Below are positions 18,188 through 26,447 of a DNA stretch of 64,000 bases, piece by piece. Numbering within the stretch: the stretch's first letter is position 1; every line of letters starts with the position of its first letter. The position numbers and the translations under genes were made by a program. Origin of the DNA: Corynebacterium uberis (GTDB taxonomy: Bacteria > Actinomycetota > Actinomycetes > Mycobacteriales > Mycobacteriaceae); assembly GCF_020616335.1 (NCBI RefSeq), contig NZ_CP085051.1, positions 248,001 to 312,000 on the forward strand. Reading direction: 5' to 3'. The notes under the pieces are model-generated. The model saw nothing but the letters and a program-made list of their open reading frames with translations, was not told the DNA's origin and did not search any database.

Positions 18188-18492
18188 ATCAGGGGCTAGA
18201 GACGGTTCTGTGGGGCCTGGACCGGCTGGATAATTACCTGTTCCTCCTCGCTGCGGTGGCCGCCCTGGTGGGCGCGCTGCTGATTGCCACCACGCGGGCG
18301 GACGCCTTTGACGCCGCTGACCGCAAGTCCAAGTGGACGTGGGCGGGCATGCTCCTCGCCGCCGCGGTGGCCTGTGTTTTCTACCCCATGACCACCCTGT
18401 TGGCCTGGGTGGGCATCGTGGTCACCGGCCTGTATTGGTTTGACGTCCGACCCCAGATTGCGCGCCTGCTTGGCGGGCAGTCCGGCTGGTAG
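18184..18492 (+). CDS. DUF2516 small membrane protein
   Basis: 102 residues with three hydrophobic segments (YLFLLAAVAALVGALLIATT, WAGMLLAAAVACVFY, LAWVGIVVTGLYWF) and the ending YWFDVRPQI typical of actinobacterial DUF2516 proteins. It overlaps the previous gene as GTGA, indicating coupled translation. Function is unknown. Confidence 0.8.
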   Translation: MNQGLETVLWGLDRLDNYLFLLAAVAALVGALLIATTRADAFDAADRKSKWTWAGMLLAAAVACVFYPMTTLLAWVGIVVTGLYWFDVRPQIARLLGGQSGW

Positions 18493-18511
18493 GCGCGGGG
18501 TCTGCGCGCAG

Positions 18512-19081
18512 ATGCTTCTCGACGCCCTCCTCGACCACCCCGCACACCGCGAGAAGGTGGCCGCCGCCTGCGCGTCCTCCGGATGGCATGGCGTGGTCGC
18601 CCCGGCCGGCTGGATCACGGCGGAACGTGAGCCGTCCGAGGTCCTAGTGCTCACCGCCCTGTGTGGTTTTCCCACCGGCACTCACCACGGGCTGGTCAAG
18701 GCCGCGGAGGCGCGGCTGGCGGTCCACAGCGGGGCGACCGAGGTGCTTGTGGCCCTAGATCCGCTGGCGGGGCAGGATGCGGCGCTGGCGCAGCTGGCGC
18801 TGACCATGGAGGCTGCCACCCCCCACGTGCCTGTGGGGGCGGTGTGTGGCGCGCCGGTGAGCGCGCAGGAGTGGTCGGGCCTGCTGGCGGCGTGCGCCCA
18901 GGCGCGGGTGGCCACCGTGGCGCTGGACGCCCGGGTGGGCGCCGCGCTGGCCGGATGGTCGGAGCTGGTGGCCCAGGTGCACGCAGCCGGCGCGGCCCTG
19001 ATGGTGCTGGGGGCGGCGCCGGCGCAGGTGGAGGACTTGGAGGCCGCAGGCGTGGACCGGGTGGCCGTGCCGGTGGCCTGA
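18512..19081 (+). CDS. DeoC-like protein lacking the aldolase lysine
   Basis: 189 residues from ATG 18512. The segment CGFPTGTHHGLVKAAEARLA matches the GFP-G---EVK-EA block of deoxyribose-phosphate aldolase. A TIM-barrel-like series of Ala/Val strands follows, but the Schiff-base motif KTSTG near the end of DeoC is absent. The C-terminus (DRVAVPVA) ends early compared with ~220-250 residues for DeoC. It may be a remodelled or decayed aldolase. The RBS is poor, and the 13-mer motif covers codons 2-5. Upstream in-frame starts overlapping DUF2516 cannot be excluded. Confidence 0.55.
   Translation: MLLDALLDHPAHREKVAAACASSGWHGVVAPAGWITAEREPSEVLVLTALCGFPTGTHHGLVKAAEARLAVHSGATEVLVALDPLAGQDAALAQLALTMEAATPHVPVGAVCGAPVSAQEWSGLLAACAQARVATVALDARVGAALAGWSELVAQVHAAGAALMVLGAAPAQVEDLEAAGVDRVAVPVA
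18514..18526 (-). repeat. GGCGTCGANAAGC motif site (N = G) at gene start
   Basis: Plus-strand GCTTCTCGACGCC overlaps the start of the DeoC-like gene and gives codons LLDA. Confidence 0.8.
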
Positions 19082-19087
19082 TCGCGG

Positions 19088-19885
19088 CTAGTTGGCCACC
19101 CGGGAGGCCTCGAGGTCCCGCAGGGCCACGTTTTCGCCGCGCACGCTGGCGGTGAGTCCTTCCTCGGTGGCGGTGGCCTGGGTGATGGCCAGCCCGCCGA
19201 AGCGGGCGAGCTGCTGGCTGATGCCCTCCTGGAGGGCCTGGGTCAGCTGCCTGGTCACCTCCTCGGGCAGTTCGAGTCCCAGCACCTCCGTCTTGGTGAC
19301 GGCAAACGTGATCGCGTCGCCGGAGGGAGCGGGGGTGAGCGTGGCGGATGCGGCCCCGCCGGAGAATTCCACGACGAGGGTGTCCGCGGCGGCGTCGGAA
19401 CGCACGTCGGTGACCTGCACTAAGGAGCGCAGCAGCTGCGCGCCGAAGCCGCCGCCAGCCTCCTGGGCGGCCTGGGCGTTGATGGTGTGGCGCACGGTGG
19501 CCAGCAGGAACTCGTTGCTCAGCGTGCTGGTGGCCTCCAGGGTGCCGGCGACGGGGTTGTTCTGGTCGCTGATGTCTAGGTCGGTGAGCACCAGGTGGGA
19601 GCCGGGTTGGCCGGAGATGTCATCGCCGCGCACCATGAGCGTGGAGGGGGTATCTACCTCGACGTGACCGACGGTGCGGGTCACAGCCGCCGCGATGACG
19701 GGGTGCAGGCCAAAGGAGACCTTCGGGTCGTCGGGGGTGAATCCGGGGTTTTCTGCCGTGGCTTGGGCGCGGAACTCGTCGGCGATTTCGCGCCCGGCGT
19801 ACCAGCGCACCGCGAACTCTGCGGCCGCCGCCACCACGGCGAGGACAACAATCAGGCTGAGAAGTACTTTGAGGGTTCTAGACAC
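19088..19885 (-). CDS. DUF2993 / LmeA-like phospholipid-binding protein
   Basis: 265 residues from GTG 19885. An N-terminal hydrophobic segment (LLSLIVVLAVVAAAAEFAV) is followed by a domain with repeated short beta strands and features of DUF2993: a RWYAGREIADEFRA opening, GLHPVIAAAVTRTV, and a late GLAITQATATEEGL. Mycobacterial LmeA of this family is a periplasmic phospholipid-binding protein needed for mature mannan. An envelope lipid role is plausible here. It lies 17 bases after the methyltransferase gene in a three-gene minus-strand unit. Confidence 0.75.
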   Translation of the reverse strand: MSRTLKVLLSLIVVLAVVAAAAEFAVRWYAGREIADEFRAQATAENPGFTPDDPKVSFGLHPVIAAAVTRTVGHVEVDTPSTLMVRGDDISGQPGSHLVLTDLDISDQNNPVAGTLEATSTLSNEFLLATVRHTINAQAAQEAGGGFGAQLLRSLVQVTDVRSDAAADTLVVEFSGGAASATLTPAPSGDAITFAVTKTEVLGLELPEEVTRQLTQALQEGISQQLARFGGLAITQATATEEGLTASVRGENVALRDLEASRVAN

Positions 19886-19902
19886 GCCCCCTAGTGTGCC
19901 AC

Positions 19903-20715
19903 CTAGGGGGCCACCAGGGACCACGCTACGGTGATCGTATTGTCGCGCAGGCGGCGCCGCTGCGGGTCGATGGGGACCCCGGCGGCGCGCAGGTCTTCGT
20001 GGGCGTGGCGCCAGCGCACGCGCGGGCCGTAGGGTGACCATCCGGCGGCGCGGTCCCAGGCGGCGTCGAGAAGCGTCAAGAATTCGTGGATGGGCTGTCC
20101 GGGCCGGTTGTTGTGGATGAGTGCTTTGGGCAGGCGCTCGGCCAGGTCGGAGGGGCGCTCTACGTCGAAGGGGTCCCACGCGAGGGTCAGGGATCGGGGG
20201 CCGTGGGCGTCGAGGAGGATCCAGGTGGCGCGCCGGCCGAGCTCATCGCAGGTGCCTTCGATGAAGAATCCGCCCGCGGCGAGCCGGGAGGTGACGGTGT
20301 GCCAGGCGGCGTGGACTTGGGCGACGTCGTATTGGCGCAGCACATTGAAGGCGCGCACCACCTGGGGGCGCAATCCGGCGAGCTCGAATCCTCCGAGGGC
20401 GAAGGTCACGCCGTCGCGCGGGGGCAGGACGCGGTCGGGGTCGATTTCTAGGCCGGTGACCGCCACGTCTGGGCGTACGCCGCGCAGCCAGCGGGCCCAC
20501 TCCACGGTGGTGGTGTGGCTCGCCCCATAGCCCACATCGACGGCGAGCGGGTGCTCGGCGCGGCGCAGTACGTCCCGAATCGCCGGGTGGTGGGCCATCC
20601 AGCGGTCCGCGCGGCGCAGCCGGTTGTAGCCGGTGGTCCCGCGGGTGATCACGCCCACGGGCGCGTCGGTGGTGTCATCGAAGCGGGCGCGCAGGTTGTG
20701 GGCGTGATCGGCCAT
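19903..20715 (-). CDS. Class I SAM-dependent methyltransferase
   Basis: 270 residues. The SAM-binding motif I region is AVDVGYGASHTTTVEWARWL, with an acidic end to strand 2 (GLEIDPDRV) and a strand-4 region around FNVLRQYD. The substrate is unknown. ATG 20715 is the start. It sits between the DUF2505 gene (9-base gap) and the LmeA-like gene, suggesting co-transcription and possibly an envelope or lipid-linked role. Confidence 0.7.
   Translation of the reverse strand: MADHAHNLRARFDDTTDAPVGVITRGTTGYNRLRRADRWMAHHPAIRDVLRRAEHPLAVDVGYGASHTTTVEWARWLRGVRPDVAVTGLEIDPDRVLPPRDGVTFALGGFELAGLRPQVVRAFNVLRQYDVAQVHAAWHTVTSRLAAGGFFIEGTCDELGRRATWILLDAHGPRSLTLAWDPFDVERPSDLAERLPKALIHNNRPGQPIHEFLTLLDAAWDRAAGWSPYGPRVRWRHAHEDLRAAGVPIDPQRRRLRDNTITVAWSLVAP
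20062..20074 (+). repeat. GGCGTCGANAAGC motif site (N = G) in methyltransferase gene
   Basis: In the sense of the minus-strand gene it reads as codons for LLDA. Confidence 0.8.
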
Positions 20716-20724
20716 TGCTTGGGT

Positions 20725-21225
20725 TTAGAGGTTTTCGCTGATCCAGGTCTCCAGCAGGCGGGCCTCGTTGTCAAAGATCTCCGCCAGCGGGCCGGCGACC
20801 TTCGGCTCGATGGCCCCGCCCATGAACGGGATGGCCACGGTGACCTCGTGCTCGTAGTCGAAGGTGGTGGTGTCGGTGCCGGAGACGGTGGCCTCGCCCT
20901 TGTAGTCCACGGGGGTGCCCTTGACGTCTGCGGTGTACTCCAGCTCGATGCGGCCGTCGCTCAGCGCGCCGACGGTGATCACGCGCTTGACCTTGAGTGC
21001 CTGGGAGACCATGGAGCGCACGGCCTCGGGCAGTACCTCCAGGGGCAGGACCTCGAAAAGCGTGACCTCGGCGCCGCCGTCGGTGGCGGTGAACTCGTGG
21101 ACCTCGCCGGGCTCCGGGGACAGGTGGGCAGCATCGTAGGCCCAGAAGTCCTTGTTGGTCAGCGCCGCGTGCACCTTGTCCAGCGGCTGGTTGACGGTGA
21201 CGGTATTTTCGCTTCGGGTTGTCAT
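20725..21225 (-). CDS. DUF2505 (START-like) protein
   Basis: 166 residues from ATG 21225. The sequence has the helix-grip pattern of DUF2505: NTVTVNQPLDKVHAALTNKD near the N-terminus, alternating strands, and a final amphipathic helix ending EARLLETWISENL. Such folds often bind hydrophobic ligands; function is unassigned. Only 24 bases separate it from the divergent murB. TATAAC at 21246-21241 on the minus strand would give a very short leader. Confidence 0.7.
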   Translation of the reverse strand: MTTRSENTVTVNQPLDKVHAALTNKDFWAYDAAHLSPEPGEVHEFTATDGGAEVTLFEVLPLEVLPEAVRSMVSQALKVKRVITVGALSDGRIELEYTADVKGTPVDYKGEATVSGTDTTTFDYEHEVTVAIPFMGGAIEPKVAGPLAEIFDNEARLLETWISENL

Positions 21226-21240
21226 GGACTTGAGACTACC

Positions 21241-21246
21241 GTTATA
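21241..21246 (-). promoter_or_regulatory. Candidate -10 box for the DUF2505 operon
   Basis: Minus-strand TATAAC ends 15 bases before ATG 21225. It lies in the 24-base divergent gap shared with murB, so the two promoters must overlap. Confidence 0.35.
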
Positions 21247-21249
21247 GGG

Positions 21250-22362
21250 GTGATTCCTACACCGCTGGCCCATGCGCTGGAGACGATCCCGGACTGTCAC
21301 ATTGCTACAGACACGTCCCTGTCCGAGTTGACCACCTTTCATCTGGGCGGCCGCCCGCGCGCGACGCTGACGTGTACGACCGCGCAGGCCGTCGCCCAGG
21401 CGGTGGGTGTTTTAGACGATGCCGGAGTGGAGGCGTTGGTCGTCGGCGGCGGGTCGAACCTGGTCATCGCCGATGGGGAGCTGGATCTGGTGGCCGTGGT
21501 GGTGGCCAATACGGGGGTAGACATCGGGGAGGACGGGCTGGTGCGCGCCCAGGCGGGCACGGTGTGGGACGAGGTGGTTGCTGCCACCGTCGACGCGGGC
21601 TTGGGCGGGCTGGAGTGCCTGTCCGGCATCCCCGGTTCGGCGGGGGCCACCCCGGTGCAAAACGTGGGCGCCTACGGCGCCGAGATCGCCGACGTGCTCA
21701 CCCGCGTGCAGCTCTATGACCGCGCCACCGGCCAGATTTCCTGGGTGCCGGCGCAGTCCCTGGAGTTGTCCTACCGCTACTCCAACCTCAAGTTCACCCA
21801 GCGTGCCGTGGTGCTTGCCGTGGAGTTTCAGCTGCTTATCGACGCCCTGAGCGCACCGTTGCGCTACGGCGAGCTGGCCCGCAGGCTGGGCGCTACCGAA
21901 GGCGAGCAGCGCTTCCCCGTCGCCGCCGTGCGCGCGGAGGTCCTTGCCCTGCGCGCGGGCAAAGGGATGGTGGTCGATCCGCAGGATCATGACACCTGGT
22001 CCGCCGGGTCCTTCTTTACCAACCCGATCGTCGCCGACGCCCAGGCCGATGCCGTCGCCGCCGCCGTGGCCACCACCGACCCAGACGGCGCCGCCGCCAT
22101 GCCGCGCTACCCGGCGGGGACGCAAGGGCAGGTCAAGCTGTCCGCCGCCTGGCTCATCGAGCGCGCCGGGTTTGCCAAGGGGCACCTCGGCCCGGGCGGG
22201 CGCGCCGGGCTGTCCACCAAGCACACCCTGGCGCTGACCAACCGGGGGCAGGCCACCACGGAAGACCTGGTGGCGCTGGCCCGGCAGGTCCGTGACGGCG
22301 TGCGCGAGGCCTTCGGCGTGGAGCTGGTGCCGGAGCCGGTGTGGGTGGGCGTGGAACTCTAG
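21250..22362 (+). CDS. murB: UDP-N-acetylenolpyruvoylglucosamine reductase
   Basis: 370 residues from GTG 21250. MurB reduces UDP-GlcNAc-enolpyruvate to UDP-MurNAc in cytoplasmic peptidoglycan synthesis. The FAD-binding segments are visible (LVVGGGSNLVIAD, LSGIPGSAGATPVQNVGAYG), as are the Tyr-Arg motif SYRYSN and the catalytic C-terminal region (WSAGSFFTNP, AAWLIERAGF, STKHTLALTN). The N-terminus matches corynebacterial MurB. The start lies only 24 bases from the divergent DUF2505 gene, so the leader is minimal. Confidence 0.94.
   Translation: MIPTPLAHALETIPDCHIATDTSLSELTTFHLGGRPRATLTCTTAQAVAQAVGVLDDAGVEALVVGGGSNLVIADGELDLVAVVVANTGVDIGEDGLVRAQAGTVWDEVVAATVDAGLGGLECLSGIPGSAGATPVQNVGAYGAEIADVLTRVQLYDRATGQISWVPAQSLELSYRYSNLKFTQRAVVLAVEFQLLIDALSAPLRYGELARRLGATEGEQRFPVAAVRAEVLALRAGKGMVVDPQDHDTWSAGSFFTNPIVADAQADAVAAAVATTDPDGAAAMPRYPAGTQGQVKLSAAWLIERAGFAKGHLGPGGRAGLSTKHTLALTNRGQATTEDLVALARQVRDGVREAFGVELVPEPVWVGVEL
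21834..21846 (-). repeat. GGCGTCGANAAGC motif site (N = T) in murB
   Basis: Plus-strand GCTTATCGACGCC, read as codons for LIDA in a poorly conserved loop of MurB. Confidence 0.8.
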
Positions 22363-22416
22363 GGGCGCCGGATTATAAGGCGCAGGCAGGGCCGCCGCAA
22401 GAGCTTTGGGAAAATG

Positions 22417-22460
22417 GGATACTAAAGGATAAAGCGGCGGGTACTTTAGTATCCGCCGCT
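22417..22460 (+). ncRNA. Candidate H-type RNA pseudoknot after murB
   Basis: Stem 1 pairs GGATACTAAAG (22417-22427) with CTTTAGTATCC (22444-22454), perfect 11 bp. Stem 2 pairs AGCGGCGG (22433-22440) with CCGCCGCT (22453-22460). The stems interleave, sharing only two bases at 22453-22454, the layout of a coaxial pseudoknot or of two exclusive hairpins. No known RNA family is recognised. Confidence 0.5.
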
Positions 22461-22475
22461 GTGTCAGGAGGGCGG

Positions 22476-22496
22476 CCTTCCCAGTTAATGGGAAGG
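22476..22496 (+). terminator. Hairpin after murB
   Basis: CCTTCCCA - GTTAA - TGGGAAGG is a perfect 8-bp stem-loop. No T-run follows. It could terminate murB or be part of the structured RNA just upstream. Confidence 0.45.
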
Positions 22497-23086
22497 GTGA
22501 TCCCGTCGCTTTGTTATGGGCTACTCATGGCTGTCACCGCTGCTGCAAGGCAGACCTTAAGGTGGGGCTGGTCCGCATGGCGCGGCGGTGACCTGCGGTT
22601 CTGTGTGATTTGAGGGTGGGGTGGGGGACGGGAATGTGCATTGTGGTGGGCGGAAAATGAGCCCATTAGTTTATTTATGGGCAAAGTGTGACCGTAGAAG
22701 TGGGCGGATGAAAAGTGCTTGGGCAATGCGGTTCATGCGCGCTAATTGCGGGGATGTGAATTGCCTTTTGTGTAATGCGCAAAAGGGGACCGGTGTGTGG
22801 TTCCGAAAATTGTCCGGGGGAGCGGCGGTGGTGCCAGCGGTGTGTATTGAGTCGCGGCGATAGCGGGCGCGTGTGCGTCCATCCGGCCACGTAGCGGGAC
22901 GTGTCGGGGTGAGGGAAGGGGCGCGCATAGGCCTGTGTGGGGCGACCGGATGGCCGCCGGTGTTTGGGGCGCTAGGGGGTGTGTGTTGTCTGGTGGTGCG
23001 GGTGGGGTTTTGGCGCCAGGGGGCGGGCGTCTGGGGTTGTGAAGAAGCGGGCATAAATCTGCACCAATGGCCCTAATGAACATGAA

Positions 23087-23115
23087 TTGCAATAACGGTC
23101 GCGCGGCCTTAATCT
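23087..23115 (+). promoter_or_regulatory. Candidate promoter of anchored-repeat ABC operon
   Basis: TTGCAA (23087-23092), a 17-bp spacer and TAATCT (23110-23115). The predicted start near 23122 lies inside the candidate operator at 23121-23135. Confidence 0.5.
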
Positions 23116-23120
23116 GCTAA

Positions 23121-23135
23121 CGACAATCGCTTTCA
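23121..23135. promoter_or_regulatory. Candidate Zur-like operator
   Basis: CGACAATCGCTTTCA; its complement TGAAAGCGATTGTCG matches 11 of 15 positions of the actinobacterial Zur palindrome TGAAAATGATTTTCA. Its place over the transcription start would fit a zinc-responsive repressor. This is inference. Confidence 0.35.
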
Positions 23136-23173
23136 CTTCACGCGTGTGGACCAAGCAAGAAACTGAGGACCGA

Positions 23174-24841
23174 GTGAGCAACTCCCATCCCACCGTGCGC
23201 GCGTGGCTAACCGTGCCGCTGGCACTCTGCGCCGCACTCCTACTGATCCTGCTCAGCGCCCTGCCCGCCCGCGCCGCCGCGGACGGCACTCTGTCTGAGG
23301 GGCACACAGACATCTTCTACGTGGTCTCCGACGGGTCCTCGCTGAACATGCTGCTCAAAGAGGACGTCACCGGATCCAACGTCCTCCACCACCCAGAAGA
23401 CATCACCCTGGGCGTCAACGAGGAAGCCTGGAACACCGACGTGGCCGAGGTCCCCGGCATCGGGGAGCCCGGCTACTTCCTGCCCCAGACCCAGCAGGCC
23501 GGCCTGCTGTGGCCCGGCTGGTCCACCGAACAGGTCGCCGAGGCCGGTCTGGGAGCCGTGGACCTCGTCTTTGATGAGGTCACCGGGCCCGGTAACGTCT
23601 ACCTGTTTAGCCAAGCCGGCATCGGCGAGCTCGGCCCCCTGCTTGCCGACGGCTCGCTCACCCTGTCCAGCGGTTCCGTCCTGCCCGTCCCGCGCCCCGC
23701 CCACACCCACGCCAACTGGGTATTCAGCCAGCCGGGCACCTACACCATGACCGTGCACGCAGACGCCGGCTCCCTGGCCTCTTCCGCGCACACCTACACC
23801 TGGGTGGTCGGCGGCCAGCCCGGCACCGATGCCGTGGCCTCTGACCTGGGCATCGACGACGTCATCGACGCCGCGGCCATCCCCGCGGCCGAGCGCGACG
23901 ACGACGCCCCCGGCGAGGACGCCGCAGCAGGATCAGGCGGCGCGGCGAGCGCCGACTCCAATGGCGCGCGCGGCGGCACCCGCCGGCCCGGCAACTCCGG
24001 GGCCGCCACAAACTCCGGCGCAGGCGGAGCCAAGTCCCACGCGGCCGGGGCAAACGCCCCCGGGCCCAAGAAGAAGGAAGACGGCACCTGCGAGGGCCTC
24101 ATCCCGCAGATCAAGGACGATTCCGTCCACCCCGCGGTCATGCGCAAGCCCCAAGAAGTCACCTTCGCCCTCGGCCCGGCAGCCAAAAAAGACCTGCCGC
24201 GCGCCTTAGGGCCCATCCAACCCGGGGCCGTCCACATGATCGGCGCCACCCAAGAACCCGGCGTGCCCTGGGTGGGGGCAAACACCATGGACACCGAGCT
24301 GAAGAACCACACCGAGGGGGCCGTGACCTGGACCCTCGACGCCTTTGACGGGCCCGGCGAAATGTTCGTCTATGAGCAGGGCAACCTGGGCAAGGTCGTG
24401 GGCAAAGAATGGTTCCGCGGCCAAGGCACCAAGCCGGAAGGCCAGGTAGAAATCCCCCGCAACACCCACGTCCACCCCAACTGGGTCTTCTCCGAGCCGG
24501 GCACCTACCGCATGCGCATTACCCAGCACGCCACGCCCACCGGCGGCGGGGAGCCGGTCAGCGCAGCCACGGACCTGACGTTCAAGGTCGGCTCCTCCGA
24601 CGGCTCCGATGACGGCCACTTTGACATCGGGGCGACGTGGGGACCCACTGACTGCGCCGCCGCCGGCCCCCTGGCCGGGGTAGACAAGCCCGTGGACGTG
24701 CGCGCCTCGCGCACCGGGGAGGCCGCCCCGGCGGAGCTCGGCGGGGCACACGTCACCGCGCCGGCGGCACTCATCGCCTTAGGCGGGGTGAGCATATTGG
24801 GGTTGGGCCTGTGGGCCTACAACCGGGTGGGACGGCAGTGA
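23174..24841 (+). CDS. Membrane-tethered anchored-repeat surface protein (two repeats)
   Basis: 555 residues from GTG 23174, preceded by GAGG; an in-frame GTG at 23144 is less likely. An N-terminal signal segment (WLTVPLALCAALLLILLSAL) leads to two 'choice-of-anchor M' units. Each unit ends in the TIGR03769-type motif: THANWVFSQPGTYTM and VHPNWVFSEPGTYRM. An Ala/Gly/Asp-rich linker separates them. The C-terminal helix (LIALGGVSILGLGLWAYN) and short basic tail give a membrane anchor instead of LPXTG. The His-rich motifs could bind metal. It overlaps the substrate-binding lipoprotein gene by 4 bases. The proposed family role is a surface receptor passing substrate to the ABC transporter. Confidence 0.85.
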   Translation: MSNSHPTVRAWLTVPLALCAALLLILLSALPARAAADGTLSEGHTDIFYVVSDGSSLNMLLKEDVTGSNVLHHPEDITLGVNEEAWNTDVAEVPGIGEPGYFLPQTQQAGLLWPGWSTEQVAEAGLGAVDLVFDEVTGPGNVYLFSQAGIGELGPLLADGSLTLSSGSVLPVPRPAHTHANWVFSQPGTYTMTVHADAGSLASSAHTYTWVVGGQPGTDAVASDLGIDDVIDAAAIPAAERDDDAPGEDAAAGSGGAASADSNGARGGTRRPGNSGAATNSGAGGAKSHAAGANAPGPKKKEDGTCEGLIPQIKDDSVHPAVMRKPQEVTFALGPAAKKDLPRALGPIQPGAVHMIGATQEPGVPWVGANTMDTELKNHTEGAVTWTLDAFDGPGEMFVYEQGNLGKVVGKEWFRGQGTKPEGQVEIPRNTHVHPNWVFSEPGTYRMRITQHATPTGGGEPVSAATDLTFKVGSSDGSDDGHFDIGATWGPTDCAAAGPLAGVDKPVDVRASRTGEAAPAELGGAHVTAPAALIALGGVSILGLGLWAYNRVGRQ

Positions 24842-26445
24842 GGGCGCGCATCGGGGCGTCGATAAGCATCTGCTGTGCCCTGCTGGCCGCAGGGTGCGCT
24901 ACCAGCCCGGAACCTGACGGCGTGCAGGTGGTCGCCTCCACGCCGGTGCTTGCCGATCTCGCCCGGCAGGTTGCCGGCGAGCGCGCCCACGTCACCGACC
25001 TGGTCCCGCCGGGCGCCGACCCGCACACCGCCGAACCTACGCTGCGCGACGTGCGCGCCGTTGCCAACGCCGACGTGGTGCTGGCCAACGGCCTGCTACT
25101 CGAACCCGAAGCACTCACCCGCACCCTGGAAACCTCCACCCGCCCCGGCGTGCGCGTCACCGACGTCGCCCACGAAGCCACCGGGCACGGCGCCCACCTG
25201 ATCCCCCTGGTAGAAAACGCCGCCCTCGACTCGGTGTGGCTGGGCCTGCGCGTGCGCGGCGCCGGCGCCTCCCGCGGGGTCACCCGCACCAGCGAAATCA
25301 CCGTCACCGCCACGGACATCACCGGTCCCGGCACCCTGAGCGCCTTTGTTACCGGCACCTTCGGCCAACCCGAACCCGTCTTCGCCCCCACCCGCGGCGC
25401 GGACACCGCCCGCCTGCCCGTCGGCGCCCACACCCACTTAAGCTGGGCGTTTACCGAGGCCGGCGAGTACCGCATGGACCTGCGCGGCGGCATCGACGGC
25501 CACGACTGCGGCACCGGGCAGCTCCTCTTCGCCGTCGGCGTTGACCCGCACGCCCCCGGGCGCACCGTCATCGACACCGGCCACCAAGACCTCACCGTCG
25601 ACCTGGACGCCTGCACCCTGTCCATCACCGGAGACGCCGGCACCATCGCCCTGGACAAGGCCATCATCTCCGTACCCGGAACCACCTACAGCGAAATCCC
25701 GCCAGACCCGCGCTTCCGCTTCCTCGGCCGGCCCGGACAGCCCGCCTACATGCTCGCCCAGGCCGTGCTGGGCCGCCACCTCCACGGCGAAATGGACCCC
25801 CACTTATGGCTCGACGTCTCCAACGCCATCGCCTACGTTGACGTCATCGAACAAGCCCTCACCGCCGCGGACCCCGCCGGCGGGCCCGGCTACGCGCGCC
25901 GCGCCGAAGACTACCGCGAACGCCTCCGCCGCCTCGACCACACCCTGCAGGAGACGGTTGCCGCCATCCCCCCGCAGCGCCGCCACCTGATCACCACCCA
26001 CGACGCCTACGGCTACCTGGCCAAAGCCTACGGCCTCGACGTCGCCGGATTTGTCAGCCCCAACCCCTCCGTGCCCGCCAGCGCCACCGACCTGGTGCGC
26101 CTGACCCGCACCCTGAACCAGCTGAGCGTGCCCGCCGTCTTCCTCGAACCGCAGCTGGCCTCCCGCTCCGGGGAGCTGACCTCCCTGGCCCGGGACAACG
26201 GCGTCGAGGTGTGCCCCATCTACTCCGACAGCTTCGACCCGGCGGCCGGGGTGGACTCCTATCTCAGCGCCATGACCGCCACCGCGGACTCGCTGCGCCG
26301 CTGCCTGGGGCCAGGCGCCGCGGGAGGCGGGGGATCGGCTGACCCTCCTGCGTCGGCGGCACCCGCACCGGGGTCGGCGGCACCCGCACCGGGGTCGTCA
26401 GCGCCCGCAGCAACGACCACCACCACACACAACAAAGGACACTAA
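24838..26445 (+). CDS. Anchored-repeat ABC transporter substrate-binding lipoprotein
   Basis: 535 residues from GTG 24838 (GTGA overlap). The lipobox LLAAGC indicates a lipoprotein. The core is a cluster A-I (ZnuA/PsaA-type) metal receptor with ligands His63 (GADPH), His322 (MDPHLW), His388 (TTHDAYG) and Asp464 (YSDSFD). Between the first and second ligand an anchored-repeat domain of about 160 residues is inserted, with its motif THLSWAFTEAGEYRM near residue 198. A Pro/Ala/Thr tail ends the protein. This is the TIGR03772 architecture. Zn or Mn is the likely cargo. The 13-mer motif lies inside the signal peptide codons. Confidence 0.9.
   Translation: MRARIGASISICCALLAAGCATSPEPDGVQVVASTPVLADLARQVAGERAHVTDLVPPGADPHTAEPTLRDVRAVANADVVLANGLLLEPEALTRTLETSTRPGVRVTDVAHEATGHGAHLIPLVENAALDSVWLGLRVRGAGASRGVTRTSEITVTATDITGPGTLSAFVTGTFGQPEPVFAPTRGADTARLPVGAHTHLSWAFTEAGEYRMDLRGGIDGHDCGTGQLLFAVGVDPHAPGRTVIDTGHQDLTVDLDACTLSITGDAGTIALDKAIISVPGTTYSEIPPDPRFRFLGRPGQPAYMLAQAVLGRHLHGEMDPHLWLDVSNAIAYVDVIEQALTAADPAGGPGYARRAEDYRERLRRLDHTLQETVAAIPPQRRHLITTHDAYGYLAKAYGLDVAGFVSPNPSVPASATDLVRLTRTLNQLSVPAVFLEPQLASRSGELTSLARDNGVEVCPIYSDSFDPAAGVDSYLSAMTATADSLRRCLGPGAAGGGGSADPPASAAPAPGSAAPAPGSSAPAATTTTTHNKGH
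24855..24867 (+). repeat. GGCGTCGANAAGC motif site (N = T) in lipoprotein signal peptide
   Basis: Read in frame as GASIS, a different frame from the LIDA and GVDK sites. Confidence 0.8.
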
Positions 26446-26447
26446 CC

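Larger units (their letters stand above)
22363..23173. other. Structured non-coding region murB - ABC cluster
   Basis: About 810 bases without a supported gene. It contains a pseudoknot-capable segment (22417-22460), an 8-bp hairpin (22476-22496), the palindrome ACCTTAAGGT (22554-22563) and a CCTTTTG/CAAAAGG hairpin (22764-22786). A promoter with a possible metal-regulator site precedes the ABC cluster. Base composition between 22600 and 22850 is less GC-rich than the flanks. Confidence 0.6.

Noticed and set aside
22725..22863. Short ORF with CGDVNCLLC cysteines
   Set aside because: No RBS, lies over a hairpin in a non-coding region; the cysteine pattern is probably chance.
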